From Pedococcus dokdonensis (GTDB lineage Bacteria; Actinomycetota; Actinomycetes; Actinomycetales; Dermatophilaceae), in the NCBI RefSeq assembly GCF_900104525.1, contig NZ_LT629711.1, positions 620,001-684,000 on the forward strand: a stretch of DNA of 64,000 nucleotides, written 5' to 3'. The first letter of the stretch is position 1; each line of letters starts with the position of its first letter. Of the stretch, positions 56,904 through 64,000 are shown one piece after another. The notes beneath the pieces were generated by a model. The model ran no database searches and had not been told where the DNA came from. It worked only from the letters and a program-made list of their open reading frames with translations. The position numbers were made by a program, and so were the translations under genes.

Positions 56904-57434
56904 GTGGACGAGGAGCAGGCCGACAGCCACATCGAGCGCCAGCTCGGGGCCCTTCAGAACGAGGCCGCCGACCTGCGCGAGCAGCTGGGGAAGCTGAACG
57001 CACGACTCGAGGCTGCAGACTTCGTCAGCGACGAGCGACATGACCGCGCGGTCGTCGAGCGCCGGCGCACCGACCAGCTCGAGGTCAGGGCGGACGCCGG
57101 TGACGTCCGCGCCAGCGAGCAGGCGCGACGGTCGGACGACCAAGACCTGCGGATGGACGGCATCCGAGCCGACCTCGACGTCGACCGCGAGATGATCCAC
57201 GCCCTGCAGGCCGAGGGCCTCGTGCGCGACGGCCAGGTGAAGAACCTCCAGGAGGCGCTGCGAACCGCACGACTCATCGGAGCCGCCATCGGCATCGTCA
57301 TGGCGAGCACGAAGGTCGACCAGCCGAGCGCCTTCGAGGCGTTGCGACGCGCCAGCATGGACCGGAACCGCAAGCTCCGCGACGTGGCCGAGCAGCTCGT
57401 CCTGACCGGCACCCTCGACGACCCGACTGCCTGA
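56904..57434 (+). CDS. ANTAR domain protein with N-terminal coiled coil
   Basis: A 176-residue protein from a GTG. Residues 1-110 are charged and helical, with heptads (HIERQLGALQNEAADLREQLGKLNARLEAADF) that suggest a coiled coil. The C-terminal ANTAR domain (about 115-170, LQEALRTARLIGAAIGIVMASTKVDQPSAFEALRRASMDRNRKLRDVAEQLVLTG) binds paired RNA hairpins and acts in antitermination. There is no receiver or GAF domain, so the coiled coil probably controls dimerisation. The RNA target is unknown. A GAF-ANTAR gene follows 511 bases later. Confidence 0.85.
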   Translation: MDEEQADSHIERQLGALQNEAADLREQLGKLNARLEAADFVSDERHDRAVVERRRTDQLEVRADAGDVRASEQARRSDDQDLRMDGIRADLDVDREMIHALQAEGLVRDGQVKNLQEALRTARLIGAAIGIVMASTKVDQPSAFEALRRASMDRNRKLRDVAEQLVLTGTLDDPTA

Positions 57435-57945
57435 CCGCGACCGTCCCGCCGGCGGACCGCCCGGCGGGTAACGGTGCGTCCTTTCGCGCGGGCGACCACA
57501 CTGTGTGGGCCACTTCCGGACTCGTGCGCTCGCGTATCGCCCTGGTTGAGGCAAGTAGGCGACGGCGTCATCCTCAAACAGTCGGGGGTGGCGCCGTCGT
57601 TCGACCGCCTCGACGTTCGGTCGAGCTCTTGGCGCCGGCATCCGCCCCACACATGAAGGTGCGTCGCCCTCCCGGGCCTGGTTCTCGTCGTCTCGTCGGT
57701 CTGTCCCTGACCTGGACGAAGTACTGGGCACACGGTGCGAGAGCCCGCCGCACCGCCTCTCGGCAGTGCGGCGGGCTCTTCGGCTCGCTCGTTCCTCGCT
57801 CACTCAGATGTCGCTGTTTCAGCCATCCGGCCGCATCCGTCCGGGATTGCGACCAGCGTGACACTGCAGCTTGCAGGATGTTGAATCACCTCAACGACGA
57901 CCCGTGCCCCCATGCGCCCAACCCCGTCACGGGAAGGAGCCCATC
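57435..57945 (+). other. 511-base gap between the two ANTAR genes
   Basis: No gene is supported. A strong hairpin lies at 57740-57779. Downstream the DNA is less GC-rich, with a GGAAGGAG ribosome site (57932-57939) before the next gene. Upstream of the hairpin I see no clear paired stem-loops of the ANTAR-target type. Confidence 0.6.
57740..57779 (+). terminator. Strong hairpin upstream of the GAF-ANTAR gene
   Basis: AGAGCCCGCCGCAC pairs perfectly with GTGCGGCGGGCTCT around a 12-base loop, and TC follows. It lies about 305 bases after one ANTAR gene and 166 before the next. It may terminate the first or attenuate the second. Since ANTAR proteins are antiterminators, self-control is conceivable (speculation). 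Confidence 0.75.
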
Positions 57946-58662
57946 ATGCCTCGTGAGCTCGATGAGACCTGGCAGCTGCTCGACGACTTCGCAGCGGCGT
58001 CACGGCTCCTTCAGTTGGAAACTGAGAGGGGTGGTGCGATGCTCCCCGCGGTGTGCGAGCTGTCACTGAAGTTGGTCGGGGGCGACCACGCATCCATCAC
58101 CACGGTTCGAGGCGGCAAGTTCGTGACCGCCGCGGCCACGAGCGACGTGCCTGCCAGCGCGGACCAGATCCAGTACGACACGAACCAGGGCCCGTGCCTC
58201 GAGGCGATCCGGGACGCGACGATGGTCAGGGTCGAAGACCTGTGCACGGACTCCCGATGGCCCGCGTTCGGTCAGGCGATCGTGGGAACTCTCGGGATGC
58301 GCAGCATGCTGTCGCACGTGCTGCCCGTCAGCGACGACGCGATCGGGGCCATCAACGTCTACGCGGCCCGGCCCAACGCCTTCACCAGTGAGCACGAGAC
58401 CGTGCTGGCCATCTTTGGTGCCACCGCCACCGCGGCCCTGCGTGCGGCACGGGACGGCGGCAAGGCGCAGGAACTCGAGAAGGCTCTACGGACCAGCCGG
58501 CGCATCGGCGTCGCGCTCGGGATCCTCATGATCACTCGCGATCTCAGTCTCGACGACGCGTGGGCGCTGCTGTCCAAGACCAGCCAGAACAGGAACGTGA
58601 AAATCTCGGTGCTTGTCGAGCAGGTGCTGCAGGAGCGCAGCCTGGAGCTTGACGAGAGCTGA
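57946..58662 (+). CDS. GAF-ANTAR RNA-binding antitermination regulator
   Basis: A 238-residue protein; the ATG at 57946 follows GGAAGGAG. The GAF domain (about 30-165) contains DHASITTVRGGKFVTAAATSD, YDTNQGPCLEAIRD and AINVYAARPNAFTSEHE, the style common in actinobacterial GAF-ANTAR proteins. The ANTAR domain (about 172-232) is LEKALRTSRRIGVALGILMITRDLSLDDAWALLSKTSQNRNVKISVLVEQVLQE. The GAF domain likely senses a small molecule and the ANTAR domain binds RNA. It is directly followed by an integrase remnant, which suggests that this edge has been remodelled. Confidence 0.9.
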   Translation: MPRELDETWQLLDDFAAASRLLQLETERGGAMLPAVCELSLKLVGGDHASITTVRGGKFVTAAATSDVPASADQIQYDTNQGPCLEAIRDATMVRVEDLCTDSRWPAFGQAIVGTLGMRSMLSHVLPVSDDAIGAINVYAARPNAFTSEHETVLAIFGATATAALRAARDGGKAQELEKALRTSRRIGVALGILMITRDLSLDDAWALLSKTSQNRNVKISVLVEQVLQERSLELDES

Positions 58663-58663
58663 G

Positions 58664-58807
58664 CTGAAAGACGCCAGAGCCATGACCACCCTCGACACCT
58701 ACGGGCACCTGTGGCCCGACGCAGACGAGTCCGCCCGCGCCGCCGTTGGTGCAGTGATGGCGGCGCGAGCGGACTCGCTGAGCAAAACCGTGAGTCTTGC
58801 GGACTAG
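58664..58807 (+). pseudogene. C-terminal fragment of a tyrosine recombinase (phage-type integrase)
   Basis: The frame reads DARAMTTLDTYGHLWPDADESARAAVGAVMAARADS to a TAG stop. MTTLDTYGHLWPD is the C-terminal signature of actinobacterial phage and ICE integrases and contains the catalytic Tyr. Everything upstream (the R-K-H-R core) is missing: the GAF-ANTAR gene ends just before. No own start or ribosome site is convincing, so this is a deletion remnant of a mobile element. Confidence 0.8.
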
Positions 58808-58864
58808 ATGCGGACCAGGAGCGCATCGCGAACGCAAAACAGCAGGTCAGACGGCCCCTGAGGG

Positions 58865-60289
58865 TCAGATGTCGAAGTACATCTCAAACTCGTGCGGGTG
58901 CGGGCGGAAGCGGATCGGGTCGACCTCGTTCTTGCGCTTCCACTCGATCCAGGTCTCGATCAGGTCCTTGGTGAACACGTCACCCTCGAGCAGGAACTCG
59001 TGGTCGGCCTCGAGGGCATCGAGCACCTCGGGCAGCGAACCGGGCACCTGGTCGATCGCGTCGTGCTCCTCCGGCGGCAGCTCGTAGAGGTCCTTGTCCA
59101 CCGGCTCCGGGGGCTCGATCCGGTTCTTGATGCCGTCGAGCCCGGCCATCAGCATGGCCGAGAACGCGAGGTACGGGTTGGCCGACGGGTCCGGCACGCG
59201 GAACTCGACGCGCTTGGCCTTCGGGTTGTCACCGGTGATCGGGATGCGGATGCACGCCGAGCGGTTGCGGGCCGAGTAGACCAGGTTGACCGGCGCCTCG
59301 TAGCCCGGGACCAGCCGGTGGTAGGAGTTCACCGTCGGGTTGGTGAAGGCGAGCAGCGCGGGCGCGTGCTTGAGCAGTCCACCGATGTACCAGCGGGCGA
59401 TGTCGGACAGGCCGCCGTAGCCGCGCTCGTCGTAGAACAGCGGCTCGCCGTCCTTCCACAGCGACTGGTGCGAGTGCATGCCCGAGCCGTTGTCACCGAA
59501 GATCGGCTTCGGCATGAAGGTGACGGTCTTGCCACCCTCCCAGGCCACGTTCTTGATGATGTACTTGAACTTCAGCACGTCGTCCGCGGCCTGCTTCAGG
59601 GTGTTGAAGCGGTAGTTGATCTCCTGCTGACCGGCGGTGCCGACCTCGTGGTGGGCCCGCTCGACCGACAGCCCGGCCTCCTCGAGGGCCAGCGTCATCT
59701 GGTCGCGCATGTCGGCGAAGTGGTCGACCGGGGGCACCGGGAAGTAGCCGCCCTTGTAGCGCGTCTTGTAGCCCTTGTTGCCACCCTCCTCCTCGCGGCC
59801 GGTGTTCCACGCGGCCTCGACGGAGTCGATGTAGTAGTAGCTGGCGTTCTGCTTGGTCTCGAAGCGCACGTCGTCGAAGACGTAGAACTCCGCCTCGGCG
59901 CCGAAGTAGGCGGTGTCGGCGATCCCGGTCGACTTGAGGTACGCCTCGGCCTTCGCGGCGATGTTGCGCGGGTCGCGCGAGTACTCCTCGCCGGTGAACG
60001 GGTCGACGATGGAGAAGTTGAGGATGAGCGTCTTCTCCTTGCGGAACGGGTCCAGGTAGGCGCTCGTCGGGTCCGGGACCAGCTTCATGTCGGACTCGTG
60101 GATGGCCTGGAAGCCGCGGATCGACGACCCGTCGAACATCTGGCCTTCCTTGAAGAAGTCAGCGTCGAGGCTCTTGGCCGGCACGTTGAAGTGCTGCATC
60201 ACGCCGGGCAGGTCACAGAAGCGCACGTCCACGAAGACGACGTCCTCGTCCTTGATGAACTTCAGGACCTCTTCAGCATTGCTGAACAA
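58865..60289 (-). CDS. glnA: Type I glutamine synthetase
   Basis: A 474-residue enzyme that makes glutamine from glutamate, ammonia and ATP. The start is a TTG at 60289 ([28 protein letters not shown] follows), six bases from a strong AGGAGG; the length is exactly the GlnA norm. Marks: [16 protein letters not shown], the metal/substrate site [31 protein letters not shown], and [21 protein letters not shown] places the adenylylation Tyr at about 402, so it is the beta subtype controlled by GlnE. A four-part GlnR box upstream shows nitrogen control. The rare TTG start may tune expression. Confidence 0.97.
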   Translation of the reverse strand: MFSNAEEVLKFIKDEDVVFVDVRFCDLPGVMQHFNVPAKSLDADFFKEGQMFDGSSIRGFQAIHESDMKLVPDPTSAYLDPFRKEKTLILNFSIVDPFTGEEYSRDPRNIAAKAEAYLKSTGIADTAYFGAEAEFYVFDDVRFETKQNASYYYIDSVEAAWNTGREEEGGNKGYKTRYKGGYFPVPPVDHFADMRDQMTLALEEAGLSVERAHHEVGTAGQQEINYRFNTLKQAADDVLKFKYIIKNVAWEGGKTVTFMPKPIFGDNGSGMHSHQSLWKDGEPLFYDERGYGGLSDIARWYIGGLLKHAPALLAFTNPTVNSYHRLVPGYEAPVNLVYSARNRSACIRIPITGDNPKAKRVEFRVPDPSANPYLAFSAMLMAGLDGIKNRIEPPEPVDKDLYELPPEEHDAIDQVPGSLPEVLDALEADHEFLLEGDVFTKDLIETWIEWKRKNEVDPIRFRPHPHEFEMYFDI

Positions 60290-60365
60290 AACCAACCTCC
60301 TGGGGTGGGGCGGGCGAGACCGCCCATGACTCAACTGGTGTCGCCGACGACACTAACGGGTGGGG

Positions 60366-60403
60366 ATTTCTCGGCAATGACCCGAATGTTTCACCGGTGT
60401 TAC
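60366..60403 (-). promoter_or_regulatory. GlnR binding site upstream of glnA
   Basis: On the minus strand: GTAAC-n6-GAAAC-n6-GTCAT-n6-GAAAT, with exact 6-base spacers. This fits the actinobacterial GlnR consensus of alternating GTNAC and GAAAC half-sites for two dimers; the first pair is perfect and the second weaker. It lies 77 bases upstream of the glnA start codon, within the glnA/RDD divergent gap. Confidence 0.85.
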
Positions 60404-60422
60404 GGCGTGAGAGGCTGGCGGC

Positions 60423-60899
60423 GTGGTCGACCGCAAGGACATCGGCTCCTGGCTCGAGGGGCCGGGTTCGCGCTCAGGTGCCCTCTCGGCATACCCGGGT
60501 GAACGCCTCGGTATGCCGCGCGGCGGGCGAGGTTCGATGGCTCGCTTCGGGCGCCGCCTGGTCGGTGTCCTGATCGACTGGACCGCCTGTCAGCTCATCG
60601 CCGCAGCGCTGTTCGACGTGCCGCTGCCGTTCGCCGGCGTGGCGTCCGGCAACGACACCCTCGTGCTGCTGGGGATCTTCGCGCTGGAGCACCTGCTCCT
60701 CGTGAGCACCACCGGCTACACGCTCGGCCACCGCGTCGTCGGCCTGCGCGTGCTGTCGATGGACGGGCAGCGTGCGCGGCCGTTCCAGGTGCTGGTGCGC
60801 ACCGTCCTGCTGTGCCTCTTCCTCCCTGCCATGTTCTGGGACAAGGACGGTCGCAGCCTGCACGACAAGGCGGCCGGGACCCTGATCGTCCGCAGCTGA
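60423..60899 (+). CDS. RDD family membrane protein
   Basis: A 158-residue protein from a GTG. The RDD core follows ARFGRRLVGVLIDWTACQLIAAALF (about 40-64, with the Arg and Asp of the family), then a second hydrophobic segment, STTGYTLGHRVVGLRVLSMDG and DKDGRSLHDKAAGTLIV. Genes of this type lie next to glnA in many actinomycetes. RDD proteins are linked to ion homeostasis in some bacteria; here the function is unknown. It is divergent from glnA, and the GlnR box lies between them. Confidence 0.88.
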   Translation: MVDRKDIGSWLEGPGSRSGALSAYPGERLGMPRGGRGSMARFGRRLVGVLIDWTACQLIAAALFDVPLPFAGVASGNDTLVLLGIFALEHLLLVSTTGYTLGHRVVGLRVLSMDGQRARPFQVLVRTVLLCLFLPAMFWDKDGRSLHDKAAGTLIVRS

Positions 60900-60981
60900 C
60901 CCGAAGGCGGCGCGGATCCGCCAGCGCCGGTAGGGGCCTGTCAGCGCCAGCACGGACCCGCTGGCGACGGACAAGGGGAGG

Positions 60982-61584
60982 TCAGTGACGGAAGACATCC
61001 CGGATCCGCCCCGTGGCGTCGCCGAGGATGTCGATGATCTCGCGGCTCTGCTCGCTGGTCAGGCCGTGCCGCTTCCAGGCGCTGCGCGCCTCGGACCTCA
61101 GCTCCGCCACGGCCTGCTCGAGGTCGCGGATCGCACTGGGGTCACTGCCTTTCCAGCCGTTCCATGGCTCCTGGCCACCGACGGGGGTCGCGGTCCGACG
61201 GGCTTCCTGGGCCGCGGCCCGCAGCTCGGCGCGCAGGTCCTGGGTCTGGCCACGCACCCGGGAGCGCACCTGCTCGGCGAGCTCGCGCACCGACAGGTCG
61301 AGGTCGGACTCGAGGCTCGAGAGCTCGTCCTGCCGCGCGTCGACCTCGCGTCGCCCGGAGTCGGTGATCCGGTAGATCGCCTTGCGCCCCTCGTCGGACC
61401 GCTCGACCAGGCCCTCCTCCTCGAGCTTCGCGAGCCGCGGGTAGACCGTGCCGGCGCTGGGGGAGTAGAGCCCGTTGAACCGGTGCTCGAGGTCCTGGAT
61501 CACCTCGTAGCCGTGCCGGGGTCCCTCGTTGAGCAGCGCCAGCAGGTAGAGCCGTAGCTGTCCGTGCGCGAAGACCGGGCTCAT
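60982..61584 (-). CDS. PadR family transcriptional regulator
   Basis: A 200-residue regulator. The winged helix (about 5-85) shows LRLYLLALLNEGPRHGYEVIQDLEHRF, SAGTVYPRLAKLEEEGLVERSDEGRKAIYRIT, the canonical PadR sequence. The C-terminal half is helical with heptads (DELSSLESDLDLSVRELAEQVRSRVRGQ) for dimerisation. It overlaps the DUF4097 gene by 4 bases, and both lie behind two CGnTATATCGCG operators. Autoregulation of the two-gene operon is the natural inference; the inducer is unknown. Confidence 0.92.
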   Translation of the reverse strand: MSPVFAHGQLRLYLLALLNEGPRHGYEVIQDLEHRFNGLYSPSAGTVYPRLAKLEEEGLVERSDEGRKAIYRITDSGRREVDARQDELSSLESDLDLSVRELAEQVRSRVRGQTQDLRAELRAAAQEARRTATPVGGQEPWNGWKGSDPSAIRDLEQAVAELRSEARSAWKRHGLTSEQSREIIDILGDATGRIRDVFRH

Positions 61585-62411
61585 GCGGACGCGCCCGTCC
61601 CGGCCGAGGCTCGCAGCACGACGACGTTGCCCGACACCGCGTTCGCCTTGAGGCGCAGGCCGCCGTCGCCGTCGGTGAGCCGGGTGCCGGCACTCCACGA
61701 CTGCTTGTGCATCGTGTGGCCGTCGATGACGACCTGGCCGGAGGCCGTGTTGGCGGTGACGTCGTAACCGCCGTGCGGGGCCCGCACCGTCACGTCTCCC
61801 GAGACGGAGGTCGACTTGATCGAGGCGGCGCCGTTGAGCAGGTCGAGGGCGACGTCACCGCTCACCGTGTTGATGCTCACCTCCGGCACCTCGCTCTGCT
61901 GCGCGGTCACCGCACCCGACACGGAGTGCACCTTGAGGGCGCCGCGCACGTTGCCGCACTCGACCTCGCCGCTGACCGTGTTGATCGAGACGTCGCCGAC
62001 GATGTCGTCGAGGGTGATCGATCCCGAGACGGTGTTGGCCTTGGCCCCGGATCGCATCCCGGCCAGCAGGCCGCTCGCGGTCACGGTGCTCACGGACGTC
62101 TCCGCGTCCTCGGGGATCGAGATGCTCAGCGCGACCCGGTTGCGCTCGAGCCCGTCGAAGGCCTGGCGCACCCGGTCGAGGATGCGGTTGGAGTCGACAC
62201 CGTGGGTGATCTTGAGCTTGGAGCCGTCCCAGGTGACCTTGACCGGCATGCCCTCGACCTGGGCGATCTCGACGCGGGCGGTGGGGGAGTCGTTGTGGGT
62301 GACCACGTCGACGCGGCCACCGACGACGGCGACACTCAGCCGACGGACCTGCTCACCGGCGCCGCCGACGTCCAGCACCCGGGGGCTGTCGATGGACCAT
62401 TCCTCGCTCAT
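61581..62411 (-). CDS. DUF4097 beta-helix-like protein
   Basis: A 276-residue protein made of repeats of the type xINTVSGEVxxGNVxGALKVHSVSGAV: at least six TVSG/SVSG/TASG turns between residues 130 and 260, giving a predicted right-handed beta-solenoid. No signal peptide or anchor is seen, so it is probably cytoplasmic. DUF4097 genes are often paired with padR regulators, as here (4-base overlap), and a role in envelope stress signalling is suggested in other groups. First gene of the operon; its start is the ATG at 62411 with AGAGGAAAA upstream. Confidence 0.88.
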   Translation of the reverse strand: MSEEWSIDSPRVLDVGGAGEQVRRLSVAVVGGRVDVVTHNDSPTARVEIAQVEGMPVKVTWDGSKLKITHGVDSNRILDRVRQAFDGLERNRVALSISIPEDAETSVSTVTASGLLAGMRSGAKANTVSGSITLDDIVGDVSINTVSGEVECGNVRGALKVHSVSGAVTAQQSEVPEVSINTVSGDVALDLLNGAASIKSTSVSGDVTVRAPHGGYDVTANTASGQVVIDGHTMHKQSWSAGTRLTDGDGGLRLKANAVSGNVVVLRASAGTGASA

Positions 62412-62436
62412 GGGTTTTCCTCTCGCTCATCACATT

Positions 62437-62475
62437 CGCGCTATATCGCGTTCTCGGCACTCACGTTATATCGCG
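62437..62475 (-). promoter_or_regulatory. Twin PadR-type operators and promoter of DUF4097-padR
   Basis: CTATATCGCG at 62441-62450 and TTATATCGCG at 62466-62475 lie 25 bases apart, each preceded by CG (62437-62450 reads CGCGCTATATCGCG, nearly palindromic). On the minus strand TATAAC (62470-62465) could be the -10, with TTGCCA (62491-62486) as a -35 at a short spacing of 15. Operator overlap with the -10 fits repression. Confidence 0.65.
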
Positions 62476-62526
62476 TATGGCGGGTTGGCAAGCCCCGCTC
62501 CGAGTGGCCCTGCCAGACTGGGCGCC

Positions 62527-63384
62527 GTGAGCCGCATCGCCCTGTGCACCTGGTCCGACCCGTCCTACGTCGACCCCGAGCCGCCGGCCATCGCCGGCGA
62601 GCTGAGGAGCCTGGGGCACGAGGCCGAGGTGGTCGTCTGGCACGATCCGGCGGTCGACTGGGCGACCTTCGACCTCGTCGTCATCCGCTCGACCTGGGAC
62701 TACTTCGACCGCCTCCAGGAGTTCCTCGACTGGGCCGACCACGTGCACTCCGTGTCACGAATCATCAACAGCCCCAGCGTGATCCGGTGGAACTCGCACA
62801 AGGGCTACCTCATCGAGCTGGGGGAGGCCGGCATACCCGTCCTGCCCAGCCTCGCCCTGCCGCGTGGCGCCGGCGACGCAGTCGAACGCATGCTCGCAGC
62901 CGGCTGGGGCGAGGTCGTGATCAAGCCGGCCGTCGACGGCGGGGCCAGGGGCGCCCTCAAGGCGCCGGCCGGCTCCTCGGAGGCGGCGACCCACCTGCGC
63001 GCACTCGTCGGGGCCGGCGACACCATCGTCCAGCCCTACGCCCCCAGCGTGGCCGCAGGGGAGGTCTCGCTGTTCTTCTTCGCCGGTGGGCTGTCCCACG
63101 CCGTCCGCAAGGTGCCCAAGCCGGGGGACTACCGCGTGCAGGCCCTGCACGGAGGCAGCGAGCAGCCGCACACCCCCACGGTGGCCGAGCGCGACGTCGC
63201 GACGCGGGCGATGGAGCTTGCGCCGGACGCGCTGGTCTACGCGCGGGTGGACCTGATCGACGTCAACGGCCAGCCCACCCTGATGGAGCTGGAGCTGATC
63301 GAGCCGGATCTCTTCCTGCGGGTCGCGCCGGGTTCGGTGGCGCGCTTCGCGGCGGCGGTGGCGGCCCAGGTCGCACCCGTCTGA
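62527..63384 (+). CDS. ATP-grasp domain protein (RimK/glutathione synthetase-like)
   Basis: A 285-residue protein from a GTG. The N-terminal part (about 1-95) is a pre-ATP-grasp fold with VIRSTWDYFDRLQEFLDWAD. The ATP-grasp part begins with INSPSVIRWNSHKGYLIELGEAGIPVLPS and holds EVVIKPAVDGGARGALKA (P-loop-like Lys), DTIVQPYAPSVAAGEVSLFFF and the metal-binding end LVYARVDLIDVNGQPTLMELELIEPDLFL, with the D/E-rich motif conserved. The family ligates a carboxylate to an amine using ATP; the substrate is unknown. It is divergent from the DUF4097-padR operon. Confidence 0.85.
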   Translation: MSRIALCTWSDPSYVDPEPPAIAGELRSLGHEAEVVVWHDPAVDWATFDLVVIRSTWDYFDRLQEFLDWADHVHSVSRIINSPSVIRWNSHKGYLIELGEAGIPVLPSLALPRGAGDAVERMLAAGWGEVVIKPAVDGGARGALKAPAGSSEAATHLRALVGAGDTIVQPYAPSVAAGEVSLFFFAGGLSHAVRKVPKPGDYRVQALHGGSEQPHTPTVAERDVATRAMELAPDALVYARVDLIDVNGQPTLMELELIEPDLFLRVAPGSVARFAAAVAAQVAPV

Positions 63385-63438
63385 AGGAGCCCGATGGCGG
63401 GTCTCGATCGTTCAAGAGGTCACGGAACGGTCACGAAA

Positions 63439-63506
63439 TGAGAACGCTCCCACGCAGGTCTTGACCGTGCGGGCCATCCGGTCCCACTCTGGCCGGGAGC
63501 GCTCCC
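63439..63506 (+). promoter_or_regulatory. CelR/LacI-type operators upstream of the sugar-binding protein gene
   Basis: GGGAGCGCTCCC at 63495-63506 is a perfect palindrome; with its flanks (CGGGAGCGCTCCCA) it matches 13 of 14 bases of the CelR operator TGGGAGCGCTCCCA. A second, weaker copy, TGAGAACGCTCCCA, lies at 63439-63452. TTGACC (63461-63466) between them is a plausible -35. The downstream operator overlaps the expected transcription start region, which fits repression. Confidence 0.75.
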
Positions 63507-63534
63507 ATGAGGGGGCCCGACGAAAGGTGCAACG

Positions 63535-64000
63535 GTGCACTCACGCTCTCGCTGGCTGGTACCCGCAGCCGCAATGATCGCCACGGCCGCCCTCACCGCC
63601 GCCTGCGGCGGGGACCCCGGCGGCTCCACCTCCTCATCCGGCGAGAAGGTCACGCTGCGGGTGAGCACGTTCGGCAAGTTCGGCTACACGGACCTCTACA
63701 AGCAGTACATGAAGGACCACCCCAACGTGACGGTCGTCGAGACCGCGGAGGGTGACCTCGGCAAGTACAACACCCAGCTGATCCAGCGGATCGCCGCCGG
63801 CTCGGGGGCCGGTGACGTCGTGGCCATCGAAGAAGGTCAGGTCGTCAACTTCCTGCAGAGCGCTGACAAGTTCGTGAACCTGCAGCAGTACGGCAGCAAC
63901 GAGCTCAAGGACAACTGGCTGCCCTGGAAGTACGCGAACGCCACCACCGCCGACGGCAAGACCACCATCGGGCTCGGCACCGACGTCGGCGGCCTGGCGA
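63535..64000 (+). CDS. Sugar ABC transporter substrate-binding lipoprotein, N-terminal part (cut by window edge)
   Basis: 155 codons are present from a GTG at 63535 (GAAAGG upstream). The signal is VHSRSRWLVPAAAMIATAALTAAC, with lipobox TAAC and acylated C24, then a Ser/Gly linker. The mature part (VTLRVSTFGKFGYTDLYKQYMKDHPNVTVVETAEGDLGKYNTQLIQRIAAGSGAGDVVAIEEGQV) is a family 1 extracellular sugar-binding protein. CelR-like operators upstream suggest cello-oligosaccharide or related sugar uptake; the permease genes should follow beyond the right edge. LspA, encoded at 38 kb, would process it. Confidence 0.9.
   Translation, partial: MHSRSRWLVPAAAMIATAALTAACGGDPGGSTSSSGEKVTLRVSTFGKFGYTDLYKQYMKDHPNVTVVETAEGDLGKYNTQLIQRIAAGSGAGDVVAIEEGQVVNFLQSADKFVNLQQYGSNELKDNWLPWKYANATTADGKTTIGLGTDVGGLA

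Noticed and set aside
57435..57945. A tRNA or small RNA gene at the strong hairpin
   Set aside because: No cloverleaf or CCA-like end is seen. A single hairpin with no flanking promoter fits a terminator better.
58613..58807. A complete 64-residue gene
   Set aside because: The first part overlaps the GAF-ANTAR gene in another frame. Only the integrase-like C-terminus is meaningful, so it is treated as a remnant.
60289..60334. A longer glnA start upstream at 60334
   Set aside because: The extra 15 residues ([15 protein letters not shown]) overlap the AGGAGG ribosome site. The TTG at 60289 gives the usual 474-residue GlnA.
61707..63464. A 585-codon frame across DUF4097, the promoter and the ATP-grasp gene
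   Set aside because: It is antisense to DUF4097 and out of frame with the ATP-grasp gene; its Arg/Gly/Val-rich translation has no family character.

Overview
The window is a high-GC (roughly 70% by eye) chromosomal segment from an actinomycete. Base composition, GTG/TTG starts, a division cluster that has wag31, sepF and a SAM-IV riboswitch but no ftsA, a GlnR-type box and families such as DUF4192 and DUF1206 all point to Actinomycetota. A Micrococcales member of the Intrasporangiaceae type is my guess, not something the sequence proves. No rRNA, tRNA or CRISPR array was found.

Layout. 1-9.9 kb: housekeeping and small genes (DUF1206 fragment, a stand-alone family A DNA polymerase, secreted subtilase, sufE with a rhodanese-type sulfurtransferase, EcsC, DUF1232, DUF4192, riboswitch-controlled metX, a universal stress protein). 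10-16.6 kb: the principal sigma factor, then a minus-strand MoxR / DUF58 / transglutaminase operon. 16.9-37.1 kb: the complete actinobacterial division and wall cluster, mraZ-rsmH-ftsL-ftsI-murE-murF-mraY-murD-ftsW-murG-murC-ftsQ-ftsZ-pgeF-yggS-sepF-yggT-wag31. Most of the genes from rsmH to ftsQ overlap by 1-4 bases. Together they make lipid II, flip and polymerise it, and place the septum and the growing pole. 37.2-47.4 kb: a DksA/TraR-type zinc-finger protein with a 25-copy repeat, lspA, rluD, an ECF sigma factor paired with a membrane-anchored beta-propeller, dnaE (frameshifted in this sequence) and oligopeptidase B.

47.4-58.8 kb looks more accessory and regulatory: a SpoIIE-type phosphatase with sensor and kinase domains, a small ORF, a Gly/Asp-rich membrane protein, a four-gene minus-strand operon divergent from a 1013-residue AfsR-like regulator, two ANTAR proteins and the broken 3' end of an integrase. 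58.9-64 kb returns to conserved genes: glnA behind a near-perfect four-part GlnR box, an RDD protein, a padR-DUF4097 autoregulated pair, an ATP-grasp enzyme, and the start of a sugar-binding lipoprotein gene behind CelR-like operators.

I did not find a clear new defence or biosynthetic system. The strongest unexplained signal is the 8-mer CGGCATAC. It occurs 28 times on both strands, in coding and non-coding DNA and in different reading frames, so codon preference does not explain it. Other points worth checking are the dnaE frameshift at a run of five C, the ECF sigma / beta-propeller pair, and the regulatory sites named above.
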